The notes below the pieces were generated by a model. It saw only the letters and a list, made by a program, of their open reading frames with translations, had not been told where the DNA came from and searched no databases. From SG8-41 sp964521405 (lineage in GTDB: Bacteria > Pseudomonadota > Gammaproteobacteria > Burkholderiales > SG8-41), in NCBI GenBank assembly GCA_964521405.1, contig CAZFRR010000243.1:1-9127 (forward strand): a stretch of 9,127 nucleotides of DNA. The letters are read 5' to 3'. Both the position numbers and the translations under genes were made by a program. This document shows positions 1 through 6,057 of this stretch, piece by piece (position 1 is the stretch's first letter; each line of letters opens with the position of its first letter).

Positions 1-1
1 G

Positions 2-1375
2 CTCGGCGGCAGCACTGCGTGGTCGGTCGGCTCGATCTCCATTACCAATTCGCCGCACCAGTTAAAGCGCGGCATCCGCGACACCCCTCAAGAGCATTTC
101 GAGGATCTTGGCCTCCTTGCCGGTCAGTACGCGCCGCGCGACAACCTGAAGCTGCGCCGCATCCTCGCCGACAGCACCAACGATCTCTTTCAATGGCTGC
201 ACGGCCTTGGCTTCGAATTCGCCGGCCCGATGATCGAGCCGCCGCACCGCTATCCGCGCATGCACCTGGTGCTGCCCAACTCGCGCGTATTCCCGCGCTA
301 TCTCGGCCGCTACTGCGAGCAGCTCGGCGTCGACATCCGGCTGGAGACGCGCGTCGAGCAGCTGATCGTCGAGAACAACCGCGCCGTCGGCGTGCGCGCG
401 CGCAACGCGGGTGGGGAGGACATCGAGTTTCGCGGCCGCGGCGGCGTGGTGCTCGCCGCGGGCGATTACAGCGCGGGACGCGAGTTGAAGGCGCGGTTTG
501 CCGGAGAAGAGGTCGCGGCGCTCGATGCCGTTAATGTCACCGCGACCGGCGACGGTCAGCGCATGGCGCTCGAGGTTGGCGCCGTCGTGGTGAACGGCGA
601 CATCGTGCGCGGGCCGATCATGCGCTTCGTGCCGCCGCCGCACGACCGCTGGATCCTGAAGCTCCCGCCGTGGCGCTGGCTCACACGCTCGATGCGGCTC
701 GCCATGGAGCATCTGCCTCAGGCATGGCTGCGGCCGTTCGCGATGAGCTTTCTCACCACCGCGCTGGGGCCTTCGCCGGAGCTCTTCAAGAGCGGCGCGA
801 TCCTGGTGAACCGCAACGGAGAGCGTTTCGCCGACGAGCTGGCGGGGCCGGCGCGCGCGGTGCCGCGACAGCCCGACAAAATGACATTCATCGTGTTCGA
901 CCACCGGCTCGCGCAGCGCTTCACCGCCTGGCCGCATTATGTATCCACCGCGCCAGGCATCGCCTACGCCTATCTCGCCGACTACCGGCGCAATCGCGCC
1001 GACATCTACCACGAGTCCTCCACGATCGATGGGCTCGCGCGCAGCATGGGAGTGCCCGCGGCGGCGCTCGGCCGGACGTTCAACGATTACAACGGCGCGG
1101 GCAGGGGATCTCGTCCCGCCCTCGACGCCGCGCCGTACTACGCGCTGGGGCCGGTGAAGAGCTACGTCGTCTTCACCGACGGCGGACTCCAGGTCACCGA
1201 GCGGCTGGAAGTCACGCGCGAGGACGGCGCGGTCATCGCGGGCCTCTACGCCGCCGGCTCGAACGGGCAGGGCGGGCTGCTGCTCGAGGGCCACGGCCAT
1301 CACCTGGGCTGGGCTTTCATCTCCGGGCGCATTGCCGGGCGCAACGCCGCGCTCGAGGTGGGCGGCTCGGCATGA
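2..1375 (+). CDS. FAD-dependent oxidoreductase, fumarate reductase/3-ketosteroid dehydrogenase type (5' partial)
   Basis: The reading frame is open from the first complete codon of the window (base 2) to TGA at 1373-1375, giving 457 visible residues. The visible N-terminus reads GGSTAWSVGSIS, which in FAD_binding_2 flavoproteins follows the dinucleotide-binding GxGxxG segment and its acidic strand end, so roughly 30-50 residues including the GxGxxG are missing upstream. The C-terminus has the family ending DGGLQVTERLEV...GLYAAGSNGQGG...GHHLGWAFISGRIAGRNAA, where the second FAD-contacting segment lies. The family moves hydride between FAD and C-C bonds (fumarate reductase, urocanate reductase, ketosteroid delta-1-dehydrogenase). 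I cannot assign a substrate, and I see no Fe-S or quinone-binding partner subunit. It is the first visible gene of a + strand operon, and its stop overlaps the next start in an ATGA. An internal ATG at 230 would give a protein lacking most of the FAD domain and is not the real start. Class is confident; specificity is unknown. Confidence 0.88.
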   Translation, partial: LGGSTAWSVGSISITNSPHQLKRGIRDTPQEHFEDLGLLAGQYAPRDNLKLRRILADSTNDLFQWLHGLGFEFAGPMIEPPHRYPRMHLVLPNSRVFPRYLGRYCEQLGVDIRLETRVEQLIVENNRAVGVRARNAGGEDIEFRGRGGVVLAAGDYSAGRELKARFAGEEVAALDAVNVTATGDGQRMALEVGAVVVNGDIVRGPIMRFVPPPHDRWILKLPPWRWLTRSMRLAMEHLPQAWLRPFAMSFLTTALGPSPELFKSGAILVNRNGERFADELAGPARAVPRQPDKMTFIVFDHRLAQRFTAWPHYVSTAPGIAYAYLADYRRNRADIYHESSTIDGLARSMGVPAAALGRTFNDYNGAGRGSRPALDAAPYYALGPVKSYVVFTDGGLQVTERLEVTREDGAVIAGLYAAGSNGQGGLLLEGHGHHLGWAFISGRIAGRNAALEVGGSA

Positions 1376-1881
1376 TATTCATGAGCCAGAGCGGTCTCAG
1401 CGATCCCAGCCGCGAGCAGGATTGGGATGCGTGGTACGTCGAGCATCTGCGCATCATGAAGACCGTGCCGGGGATCAGCTCGGCGCAGCGCTTCAAGACC
1501 GACAGCCCGGGCTATTCGCCGTCGCTCGCGATGTACACCATCGCATCCGCCGCAGTGTTCCAGGATCCTTACTATCAAAGCGTGCGCGGCATGGGCGACT
1601 GGCTGCCGCTTATCCAGAGGGAGCATTACCACCGCAACCTGTTCGAGGGGCTGGACCAGGCGCCGGACGTGGCCATGGGCAGCGTGCTGATCGTCGCCGA
1701 TCGCGCGAGCCCGTCCGACGTGCCGGGTGTGGCGCTCACCTGGCTGAAGTGCGCCGGCATTGACTACTCGACCCCGTATCGCGGGATCGCCGTCGTCAAG
1801 GGCGATGCAGCCGGGACCGGCGCGGTCCTCGACAGAGTCGCTGTCTATCGGCCGGTGACAGTGGGCGCGTCCCAGCGCTAG
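1372..1881 (+). CDS. EthD-like dimeric alpha-beta-barrel protein, second half degenerate
   Basis: This 169-residue protein starts at the ATG inside the ATGA overlap with the flavoprotein stop, a typical translational-coupling arrangement. A GAGG at 1355-1358 is a possible ribosome site; the in-frame ATG at 1381 is an alternative start. Residues 17-26 read DWDAWYVEHL, followed by TVPGISSAQRF. This matches the helix and following strand of EthD/DUF-type ferredoxin-like barrel proteins (compare EFNDWYDTEHV in the gene at 3203). Around residue 103 a second strand-like segment begins (GSVLIVAD) but the WYxxEH motif is not repeated, so the second domain looks degenerate. Such proteins are small cytosolic dimers found beside catabolic oxidoreductases, where they act as accessory factors or small-molecule isomerases or mono-oxygenases. 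No activity can be assigned here. Fold assignment is moderately confident, function unknown. Confidence 0.8.
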   Translation: MIFMSQSGLSDPSREQDWDAWYVEHLRIMKTVPGISSAQRFKTDSPGYSPSLAMYTIASAAVFQDPYYQSVRGMGDWLPLIQREHYHRNLFEGLDQAPDVAMGSVLIVADRASPSDVPGVALTWLKCAGIDYSTPYRGIAVVKGDAAGTGAVLDRVAVYRPVTVGASQR

Positions 1882-1891
1882 ATCCAACGCG

Positions 1892-2941
1892 ATGGGTGCC
1901 CAGGTCGCATTGATCGCCGGCGCTACGGGCTTGATCGGGCGTCGTGTCGCGGCGCATCTTCAGAACCTCGGCTGGCAGGTCATGGGCCTTTGCCGCAATC
2001 CCCACGCCGGCGGCGCTGTCCCGTTGATCGGCGTGGACCTGACCGACGCCGGCGATTGCCGCGGCAAGTTCGCGCAGCTTGATGGGGTCACGCTTGTTTT
2101 TTACACGGCGCGCTACGATCATCCCGAGGGCGTGGCCGAATCGGTCGAAACCAACGCCTTGATGTTGCGCAACCTGGTGGATGCGATCGAGCCGGTGGCA
2201 GGCGGCCTCAACCATATCCACGTCGTTCATGGCACCAAGTATTACGGGCACCATCTCGGGCCCGTTGCCGTGCCGGCCCGCGAGGACGATCCGCGCGCGC
2301 CAGCGCCCAATTTCTACTACGCCCAGGAAGATTATCTGCGCGAGCGCCAGCGCGGCAAGCGCTGGACTTACAGTACGTCGCGGCCGCACACTTTTTGCAG
2401 CGCCGCGGCCGGCGAGCAGCGCAACATCGGACTGCTCATCGCGGCCTATGCCGCCGTCCAGCGCGAGCTGGGCCTGCCGCTCGCCTACCCGGGGACCGCC
2501 AGAAGTTTCAACGTCGCGACGCAATTCACGGCATTGCCGCTGCTGGTGAGAGCGCTGACGTGGATGGCGGCTGAGCCCCGCTGCGCGAACCAGGCCTACA
2601 ACGTCGTCAATGGCGACGCGCCGCGCTGGTCCGATTTGTGGCCGCGTTTCGCCGAGTATTTCGGCATGCCGGCGGGGCCGGCGCAACCGGTTCGCCTGGC
2701 CGAGTACATGGCCGACAAGGACCGCGTGTGGCAGGCCGTCGTCCGCCGGCACGGGCTGCAGCCGGCCGCGCTGCACTCGCTGGTGCTGTGGCCGTACGGC
2801 AATTATGTGTTTGCGCCGGAGTGGGACATAATTTCCGACATGTCCAAGGCGCGCGGCCACGGTTTTGCCGATACCGTCGACAGCGGCAAAATGTTTCTGG
2901 ACCTGTTCGAGTATTTCCGCTCCGAGAAGATCGTTCCGTAA
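1892..2941 (+). CDS. NAD(P)-dependent SDR of the PRISE type (progesterone 5-beta-reductase/iridoid synthase-like)
   Basis: This 349-residue protein has an N-terminal Rossmann motif GATGLIG (residues 10-16). It then carries the signatures that set PRISE enzymes apart from other extended SDRs: GTKYYG (114-119), PNFYYAQED (139-147), SRPHTF (about 163-168), and a C-terminus ending in SEKIVP, close to the YKIVP end of plant progesterone 5-beta-reductases. In the Digitalis enzyme the catalytic pair is Lys147 (in KHY) and Tyr179 (in NFYY); by motif alignment from memory these are Lys116 and Tyr142 here. PRISE enzymes reduce the C=C bond of enones or enals with NADPH. Bacterial members exist, are often annotated only as NAD-dependent epimerase, and mostly lack a known substrate. 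It begins 10 nt after the preceding stop with no strong ribosome site, so translation is probably coupled. The neighbouring flavoprotein suggests paired oxidation and reduction of an unsaturated ring. Family call is strong; substrate is inference. Confidence 0.88.
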   Translation: MGAQVALIAGATGLIGRRVAAHLQNLGWQVMGLCRNPHAGGAVPLIGVDLTDAGDCRGKFAQLDGVTLVFYTARYDHPEGVAESVETNALMLRNLVDAIEPVAGGLNHIHVVHGTKYYGHHLGPVAVPAREDDPRAPAPNFYYAQEDYLRERQRGKRWTYSTSRPHTFCSAAAGEQRNIGLLIAAYAAVQRELGLPLAYPGTARSFNVATQFTALPLLVRALTWMAAEPRCANQAYNVVNGDAPRWSDLWPRFAEYFGMPAGPAQPVRLAEYMADKDRVWQAVVRRHGLQPAALHSLVLWPYGNYVFAPEWDIISDMSKARGHGFADTVDSGKMFLDLFEYFRSEKIVP

Positions 2942-2953
2942 CGGGAGAACGTC

Positions 2954-3034
2954 ATGAGATTCGGCGAGTTGATTCGCGCCGAAACCGCGAAGTGGGCGCC
3001 GGTGGTGAAAGCCGCGGGCGTGCAGGTGGATTGA
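2954..3034 (+). pseudogene. Relic of a Bug/TTT receptor C-terminus (26 codons)
   Basis: A 26-codon frame begins at ATG 2954 with an SD-like GGGAG (2943-2947) and ends at TGA 3032-3034. The peptide starts MRFGELIRAETAKWA and ends VVKAAGVQVD. It lines up without gaps with the last 24 residues of the complete Bug receptor encoded at 3876-4856 (FAGFVKGEMARWGKVAQ...), sharing F, E, A, W, V, G and the final D in register (7 of 24). This amphipathic helix closes Bug receptors; alone it has no signal peptide and cannot bind a ligand. The simplest reading is that a receptor gene sat here and all but its last exon-like tail was deleted, leaving the tail 12 nt after the PRISE stop. It could instead be a translated short peptide, since it has a start and a ribosome site. 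The homology is clear by eye; functionality is unlikely. Confidence 0.65.
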
Positions 3035-3052
3035 ACCTCAAAAAAGCTATTT

Positions 3053-3174
3053 GCCACAGAGAACACAGAGTTCACAGAGGAAAATCAGGAACGCATGTCA
3101 TTTTCAAGCCTCGCCCATCTGGTGAGTGTGGCGTGGCGACTCAAGCCCTTGAATCTCTCTGTGCTCTCTGTGGC
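3053..3174. repeat. Palindromic intergenic repeat with CACAGAG units on a 9-bp period
   Basis: The left arm (3053-3070) and the right arm (3157-3174) are inverted complements over 18 bp with one mismatch. Within the left side CACAGAG recurs at 3055, 3064 and 3073, exactly 9 bp apart. Its complement CTCTGTG recurs at 3157 and 3166 in the right arm with the same period. A second, inner pair TTCAAG (3103-3108) / CTTGAA (3148-3153) lies just inside the arms. Together they can fold into a long stem about 120 bp across. Similar GCCACAGAG-type interspersed elements recur between genes in many bacterial genomes; that is from memory, not from a search. It lies between the receptor relic and the two-domain EthD-like gene. 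Confidence 0.75.
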
Positions 3175-3191
3175 TGAAAGCGGGTGTTCGG

Positions 3192-3198
3192 AAGGAGG
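3192..3198 (+). promoter_or_regulatory. Strong ribosome binding site AAGGAGG
   Basis: AAGGAGG sits 4 nt before ATG 3203. Although close, it is the only strong Shine-Dalgarno in the region. It decides for ATG 3203 as the start rather than the upstream ATG at 3095, which lies inside the palindromic repeat. Confidence 0.75.
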
Positions 3199-3202
3199 AT
3201 GC

Positions 3203-3853
3203 ATGGAAACGCCTATGGGCCTGCTGGTCGCGGGATTCGATTATTCGCCCGTGGCCGAGGACGAGTTCAACGACTGGTACGATACCGAGCACGTTCCGGA
3301 ACGCTCCCGCATCAAGGGGTTCGTCAACTGCGAGCGCTGGCTGGGCACTGACGACCCGAAGATCTCGATCGCGACCTATGATCTCCAGTCACCGGCGGTG
3401 CTGGCATCGGCCGAATACCGCGCCATTGCCGGCCCGAACCTTTCGCCCTGGTCGAAGCGCGTGACGGCCAGGTGCCGGCGCATTTGCCGCTTCGAGGCCG
3501 AGCAGATCCTTCCCGGCCATCAGGCGGCGCCGCACGGGGCGGGCGCGCTGCTGCTCTACGCGATGAACGTCGAGGGCGCCTTCGAAGCCGAGTTCAACAA
3601 CTGGTACGATCGCGAGCACGTGCCAGCTCTCGCCGCGGTGCCGGGCTGCCTCAGCGCGCGCCGCTTCCGGATACACCATGCCGTGAGCCACGGCAATCAC
3701 CGCTACCTCGCGCTCTATCACCTGACCGCTCCCGAGGTATGCTCGTCGGGGGCATGGAAAAAGGCGGTAGAGACCCCGTGGACGGTGAAGTTACGGCCCC
3801 ACATGAAAGACCGGATGCGACTCACGCTCCGGCGCTACCAGAGGAAGGCTTGA
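3203..3853 (+). CDS. Two-domain EthD-like dimeric alpha-beta-barrel protein
   Basis: This 216-residue protein is a tandem duplication. Domain 1 carries EFNDWYDTEHV at 21-31 and domain 2 carries EFNNWYDREHV at 130-140. Each is followed by a proline/glycine turn and a strand (IKGFVNCERW; VPGCLSARRF). These are the conserved helix and second strand of the ferredoxin-like dimeric barrel (EthD/DUF4286-like). Two fused domains would form the barrel within one chain. The frame stays open upstream to an ATG at 3095, but that part is the repeat element, and the strong ribosome site points to 3203. The next gene (Bug receptor) starts 22 nt after the stop, so the two are likely co-transcribed. Proteins of this shape often accompany degradation operons; no reaction is established, and I see no metal-binding or catalytic set beyond the conserved Tyr-Asp/Arg-Glu-His motif. 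Fold likely, function unknown. Confidence 0.85.
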   Translation: METPMGLLVAGFDYSPVAEDEFNDWYDTEHVPERSRIKGFVNCERWLGTDDPKISIATYDLQSPAVLASAEYRAIAGPNLSPWSKRVTARCRRICRFEAEQILPGHQAAPHGAGALLLYAMNVEGAFEAEFNNWYDREHVPALAAVPGCLSARRFRIHHAVSHGNHRYLALYHLTAPEVCSSGAWKKAVETPWTVKLRPHMKDRMRLTLRRYQRKA

Positions 3854-3875
3854 CGGCCCAGGAGGAGTAAGAACC

Positions 3876-4856
3876 ATGGCAACGATGAAAACACTCAGAC
3901 TCGCATGCGCCGCGCTGCTTGCGCTTGCCCCGCTACTGTCGTCAACGGCGGGCGCTCAACAGTTCCCCACGCGCCCGATCCGCTGGATCGTGCCGGTGCC
4001 CCCCGGCGCCACGACCGACATCATCTCGCGCCTGATCGCGGGCAGGATGAGCGAGGCCTGGGGCCAGCAGGTGGTGGTGGACAATAGAACCGGCGGGGCG
4101 TTTGTGATCGGCACCGACATCGTCGCCAAGTCCAACCCGGACGGCCACACCATAGGGATCTTTCTCACGCCGCACGTCGTGAACCCGTTCGTCATGAAGA
4201 ACCTGCCGTACGACGCGGTCAAGGATTTTCAGCCGATCACGTTGGTTGCGATCGTGCCCGGCGTGATGGTCGCGAACGCGAACCTGCCGGTGACGAACCT
4301 GCGCGACGTGATCGCGCTCGCCAAGGCAAAGCCGGGCCAGCTGAATTACGGCTCGCCGGGGCCGATGACTTCGGGGCACCTGTCCATGGAACTCCTGAAC
4401 CTGACGGCCGGGATCAAGATCCTGCACGTGCCCTACAAGGGCGGCGCGCCGGCGATCATCGATCTCCTTGGCGGGCAGATCCAGTTCGTCGTCCTCGGGC
4501 CGCCCACCGTCATGGGGCATCTCAAGGCCGGGCGCCTGAAAGCGATCGCCACCACGGCTGCCAAGCGCTCGCCGGGCCTGCCGGACACGCCCACCTTCGC
4601 CGAGTCGGGATTGCCCGGCTACGACACCTATGAATGGTACGGCCTCTTTGCCCCGGCGCGGATCCCGCGCCCGGCGCTCTCCCGGTTGAACGGCGAAGTG
4701 AATCGCATCATAGCGCTGCCCGACGTGCGGGAGAGGATGCTCGGTCTCGGCGCGATCCCGAGCGGCAACAGCTCCGAGGAATTCGCCGGATTCGTGAAGG
4801 GCGAGATGGCCCGGTGGGGCAAGGTTGCGCAGCAGGTGGGGCTGCGGCCCGACTGA
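3876..4856 (+). CDS. Bug-family tripartite tricarboxylate transporter substrate-binding protein
   Basis: This is a complete 326-residue periplasmic receptor. A Sec signal peptide covers residues 1-27 (ACAALLALAPLL core, probable cleavage AGA|QQ), followed by the family start FPTRPIRWIVP. Bug landmarks follow in order: PGATTDIISRLIA, the NRTGG loop, KSNPDGHTI, LHVPYKGGAPAIIDLLGGQIQF, GRLKAIATT, LPDTPTFAESGLPGYD and the C-terminal helix FAGFVKGEMARWGKV. Length is usual for the family. GGAGGAG at 3861-3867 favours ATG 3876 over ATG 3885. Bug proteins bind small carboxylates, amides or aromatic acids and deliver them to TctA/TctB membrane partners; no such partner is in the window, which is common because these receptors are often orphan. 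It ends the + strand operon, suggesting that it captures the substrate or an intermediate of the operon's pathway. Family is certain; the ligand is unknown. Confidence 0.95.
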   Translation: MATMKTLRLACAALLALAPLLSSTAGAQQFPTRPIRWIVPVPPGATTDIISRLIAGRMSEAWGQQVVVDNRTGGAFVIGTDIVAKSNPDGHTIGIFLTPHVVNPFVMKNLPYDAVKDFQPITLVAIVPGVMVANANLPVTNLRDVIALAKAKPGQLNYGSPGPMTSGHLSMELLNLTAGIKILHVPYKGGAPAIIDLLGGQIQFVVLGPPTVMGHLKAGRLKAIATTAAKRSPGLPDTPTFAESGLPGYDTYEWYGLFAPARIPRPALSRLNGEVNRIIALPDVRERMLGLGAIPSGNSSEEFAGFVKGEMARWGKVAQQVGLRPD

Positions 4857-4939
4857 CCGGAATGAAAAGTAGCGAGCACTCACCCGGACCGGGCAAGCGC
4901 GAGCTGCCTTGTCCCTGCTTCGAGGGAGAGGACCGGCAA

Positions 4940-5713
4940 TTACTTGCGCGCGGCGGCGCCGCCGTCGACGGAGATGATGGTCCCGGACACGTACGAAGCG
5001 CGGTCGGAGCAGAGGAACGCAACGACGTCCGCAACCTCTTCCACGGTGGCCGGCCGGCCGAACGGGAAGCCCTTGGTCAGTTCGCGCCAGCGCTCGGGAT
5101 CGCCCAGGTCTTTTTGCGCCAGGTTGCGCCAGCGGCTGACGCCGCGGTCGGTCGCGGTCGCGCTGGGATTTAGCCCGATTACCCGCACGCCGTGATTGGG
5201 GCTCTCGGCCCCCAGCGCGCGCGAGAACGCCATCAAACCCGCGTTGGCCATGCTGCCGGCGATGTAGCCGGCGGTGGGGCGTTCGCCGGCGCCGCCGATG
5301 ACGTTGACGATCACGCCGCGCTTGCGTTCGCACATCGCGGCGTAGATTGCGCGGGAGAGATTGATGTAGCCGAATACCTTCAGTTCCCACGAGTCCCGCC
5401 AGACTTTTTCATCGAGCCCGGTCAGCGTGCCCTGCGGGATCGCGCCCGCATTGTTCACCAGGATGTCGACGTCGCGGCAAGCCTGCCCGAGGCTGCGCGC
5501 GTTCTCGCTGACGCCGAGATCGAGCGCGTGGCAGGTGACGTTGACCTTGTGCGCGGCGGTGAGCTTGCCGCGGGCGGCGTCGAGGTCGGCGGCGTTGCGC
5601 GAGGTGAGGTGCAGGTGGCAGCCTTCGGCGGCCAGCGATTGGGCGACGCCGAAGCCGATGCCGCGCGAGCCACCGGTGATGAGTGCGGTACGGCCGGAAA
5701 GATTGAGGTCCAT
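4940..5713 (-). CDS. Short-chain dehydrogenase/reductase with non-canonical active site
   Basis: This 257-residue classical-length SDR has the cofactor motif TGGSRGIG (13-20), NNAG (87-90) and a C-terminal cofactor/substrate segment LNPSATATDR. The family ending YVSGTIISVDGG is present. The catalytic set is unusual. The YxxxK motif reads YIAGS (150-154), so the Lys is Ser. The usual Ser in NISS reads NVIGG (137-141). The helix Asn position (NxxG) is Lys112 in LKVFG. I recall a subfamily with the same YIAGS pattern, so this is probably inherited, not damage. The first residue after the second beta strand is Arg39 (SRN), favouring NADP(H). The start at 5713 has no clear Shine-Dalgarno. It is transcribed against the preceding operon and away from 6058. 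Members of classical SDRs oxidise alcohols or reduce ketones; with this site, activity is not assured. Confidence 0.9.
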   Translation of the reverse strand: MDLNLSGRTALITGGSRGIGFGVAQSLAAEGCHLHLTSRNAADLDAARGKLTAAHKVNVTCHALDLGVSENARSLGQACRDVDILVNNAGAIPQGTLTGLDEKVWRDSWELKVFGYINLSRAIYAAMCERKRGVIVNVIGGAGERPTAGYIAGSMANAGLMAFSRALGAESPNHGVRVIGLNPSATATDRGVSRWRNLAQKDLGDPERWRELTKGFPFGRPATVEEVADVVAFLCSDRASYVSGTIISVDGGAAARK

Positions 5714-5776
5714 GACGTTGGCTTATCGAGAGGGTGGATGGGGGGTGGATTCGTCCGCCAGGCTGGCGGGCGCGCT

Positions 5777-5782
5777 ATTCTA
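5777..5782 (-). promoter_or_regulatory. Possible -10 box for the SDR gene
   Basis: Read on the - strand this is TAGAAT, one base from the consensus TATAAT, 64 nt before the SDR start. No good -35 hexamer is visible at 16-18 bp, so the call is weak; an activator-dependent promoter is possible. Confidence 0.2.
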
Positions 5783-5790
5783 ATGGAATT

Positions 5791-5813
5791 GGCCGGATTA
5801 TTGCGATCCGGCC
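5791..5813. promoter_or_regulatory. Perfect 8-bp dyad, possible operator or RNA hairpin
   Basis: GGCCGGAT (5791-5798) and ATCCGGCC (5806-5813) are exact inverted complements separated by 7 nt. It has no T-run, so it is not a terminator by itself. It overlaps where the -35 of the weak SDR promoter candidate would lie, so a repressor or activator site is possible. Its right arm shares bases 5810-5813 with the outer stem of the downstream terminator. Confidence 0.35.
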
Positions 5814-5862
5814 ATTTCCTCGCAAAAACCCGCCCTGAATGGGCGGTAAATGGCCTTTTTTT
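5810..5862 (+). terminator. Intrinsic terminator, probably bidirectional
   Basis: The inner stem is CCGCCC (5830-5835) with GGGCGG (5841-5846) and a 5-nt loop. An outer stem GGCCATTT (5810-5817) with AAATGGCC (5848-5855) abuts a seven-T run at 5856-5862. On the - strand the inner stem is followed by GTTTTT, also terminator-like. It sits between two divergent genes, where no annotated transcript would need to end, which suggests an unannotated short + transcript or a leader attenuator. Confidence 0.55.
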
Positions 5863-5938
5863 GAGGTTTTCTTGCTCCTCGACGCGCTCCTCGGCGGCTC
5901 GTTAAGCCCCTAATTATGACCATTTCCGGTGTTTATTT

Positions 5939-5970
5939 AGGAGCTTGTCGGGGTTACCCGACAAGCTCCT
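5939..5970. repeat. Perfect 14-bp inverted repeat with 4-nt loop
   Basis: AGGAGCTTGTCGGG (5939-5952) and its exact complement (5957-5970) flank a GTTA loop. There is no T-run on either strand (following bases CAGGTC; preceding TTTATTT), so it is not a standard terminator, although the - strand reading does run into AAATAAAC. It lies about 90 nt before the start of the gene at 6058, so it may be in its 5' leader, or it may be a dispersed REP-like unit. Confidence 0.75.
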
Positions 5971-6057
5971 CAGGTCAACCGGCGGCCCCTTCGCGCGTTA
6001 TTAGCCCTGACCGGAGCTATTTCCGGCAACCTAAACTCGAGGATAGGAGAAACAAAA

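Larger units (their letters stand above)
5714..6057. other. Divergent intergenic region rich in hairpins
   Basis: This 344-bp stretch separates the divergent SDR and Ala/Lys-rich genes. It is visibly more AT-rich than its surroundings from about 5776 onward. It holds the 8-bp dyad, the bidirectional terminator, the perfect hairpin at 5939-5970 and a ribosome site (AGGAG, 6045-6049) for the gene at 6058. No coding frame with family resemblance is visible, and I found no convincing -35/-10 pair for the gene at 6058. Confidence 0.6.

Noticed and set aside
62..1303. Long open frame on the - strand (413 codons)
   Set aside because: It lies opposite the flavoprotein, whose translation shows clear family motifs. 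The antisense product is Arg/Ala/His-rich with no recognisable motif, as expected from GC-rich antisense frames.
3095..3202. Upstream in-frame ATG extending the two-domain EthD-like protein by 36 residues
   Set aside because: The extension is encoded by the palindromic repeat and has no family resemblance; the AAGGAGG before 3203 gives a better start.
4857..4939. Possible terminator between the Bug gene and the convergent SDR (TCCCT 4912-4916 / AGGGA 4923-4927)
   Set aside because: Only a 5-bp stem with a 6-nt loop and no T-run on either strand. An ATG at 4862 in the same gap opens a frame that only shadows the SDR gene.
3942..5390. Long - strand frame of 482 codons across the Bug gene and the SDR
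   Set aside because: It overlaps two well-supported genes in other frames and its translation is Arg-rich and motif-free.
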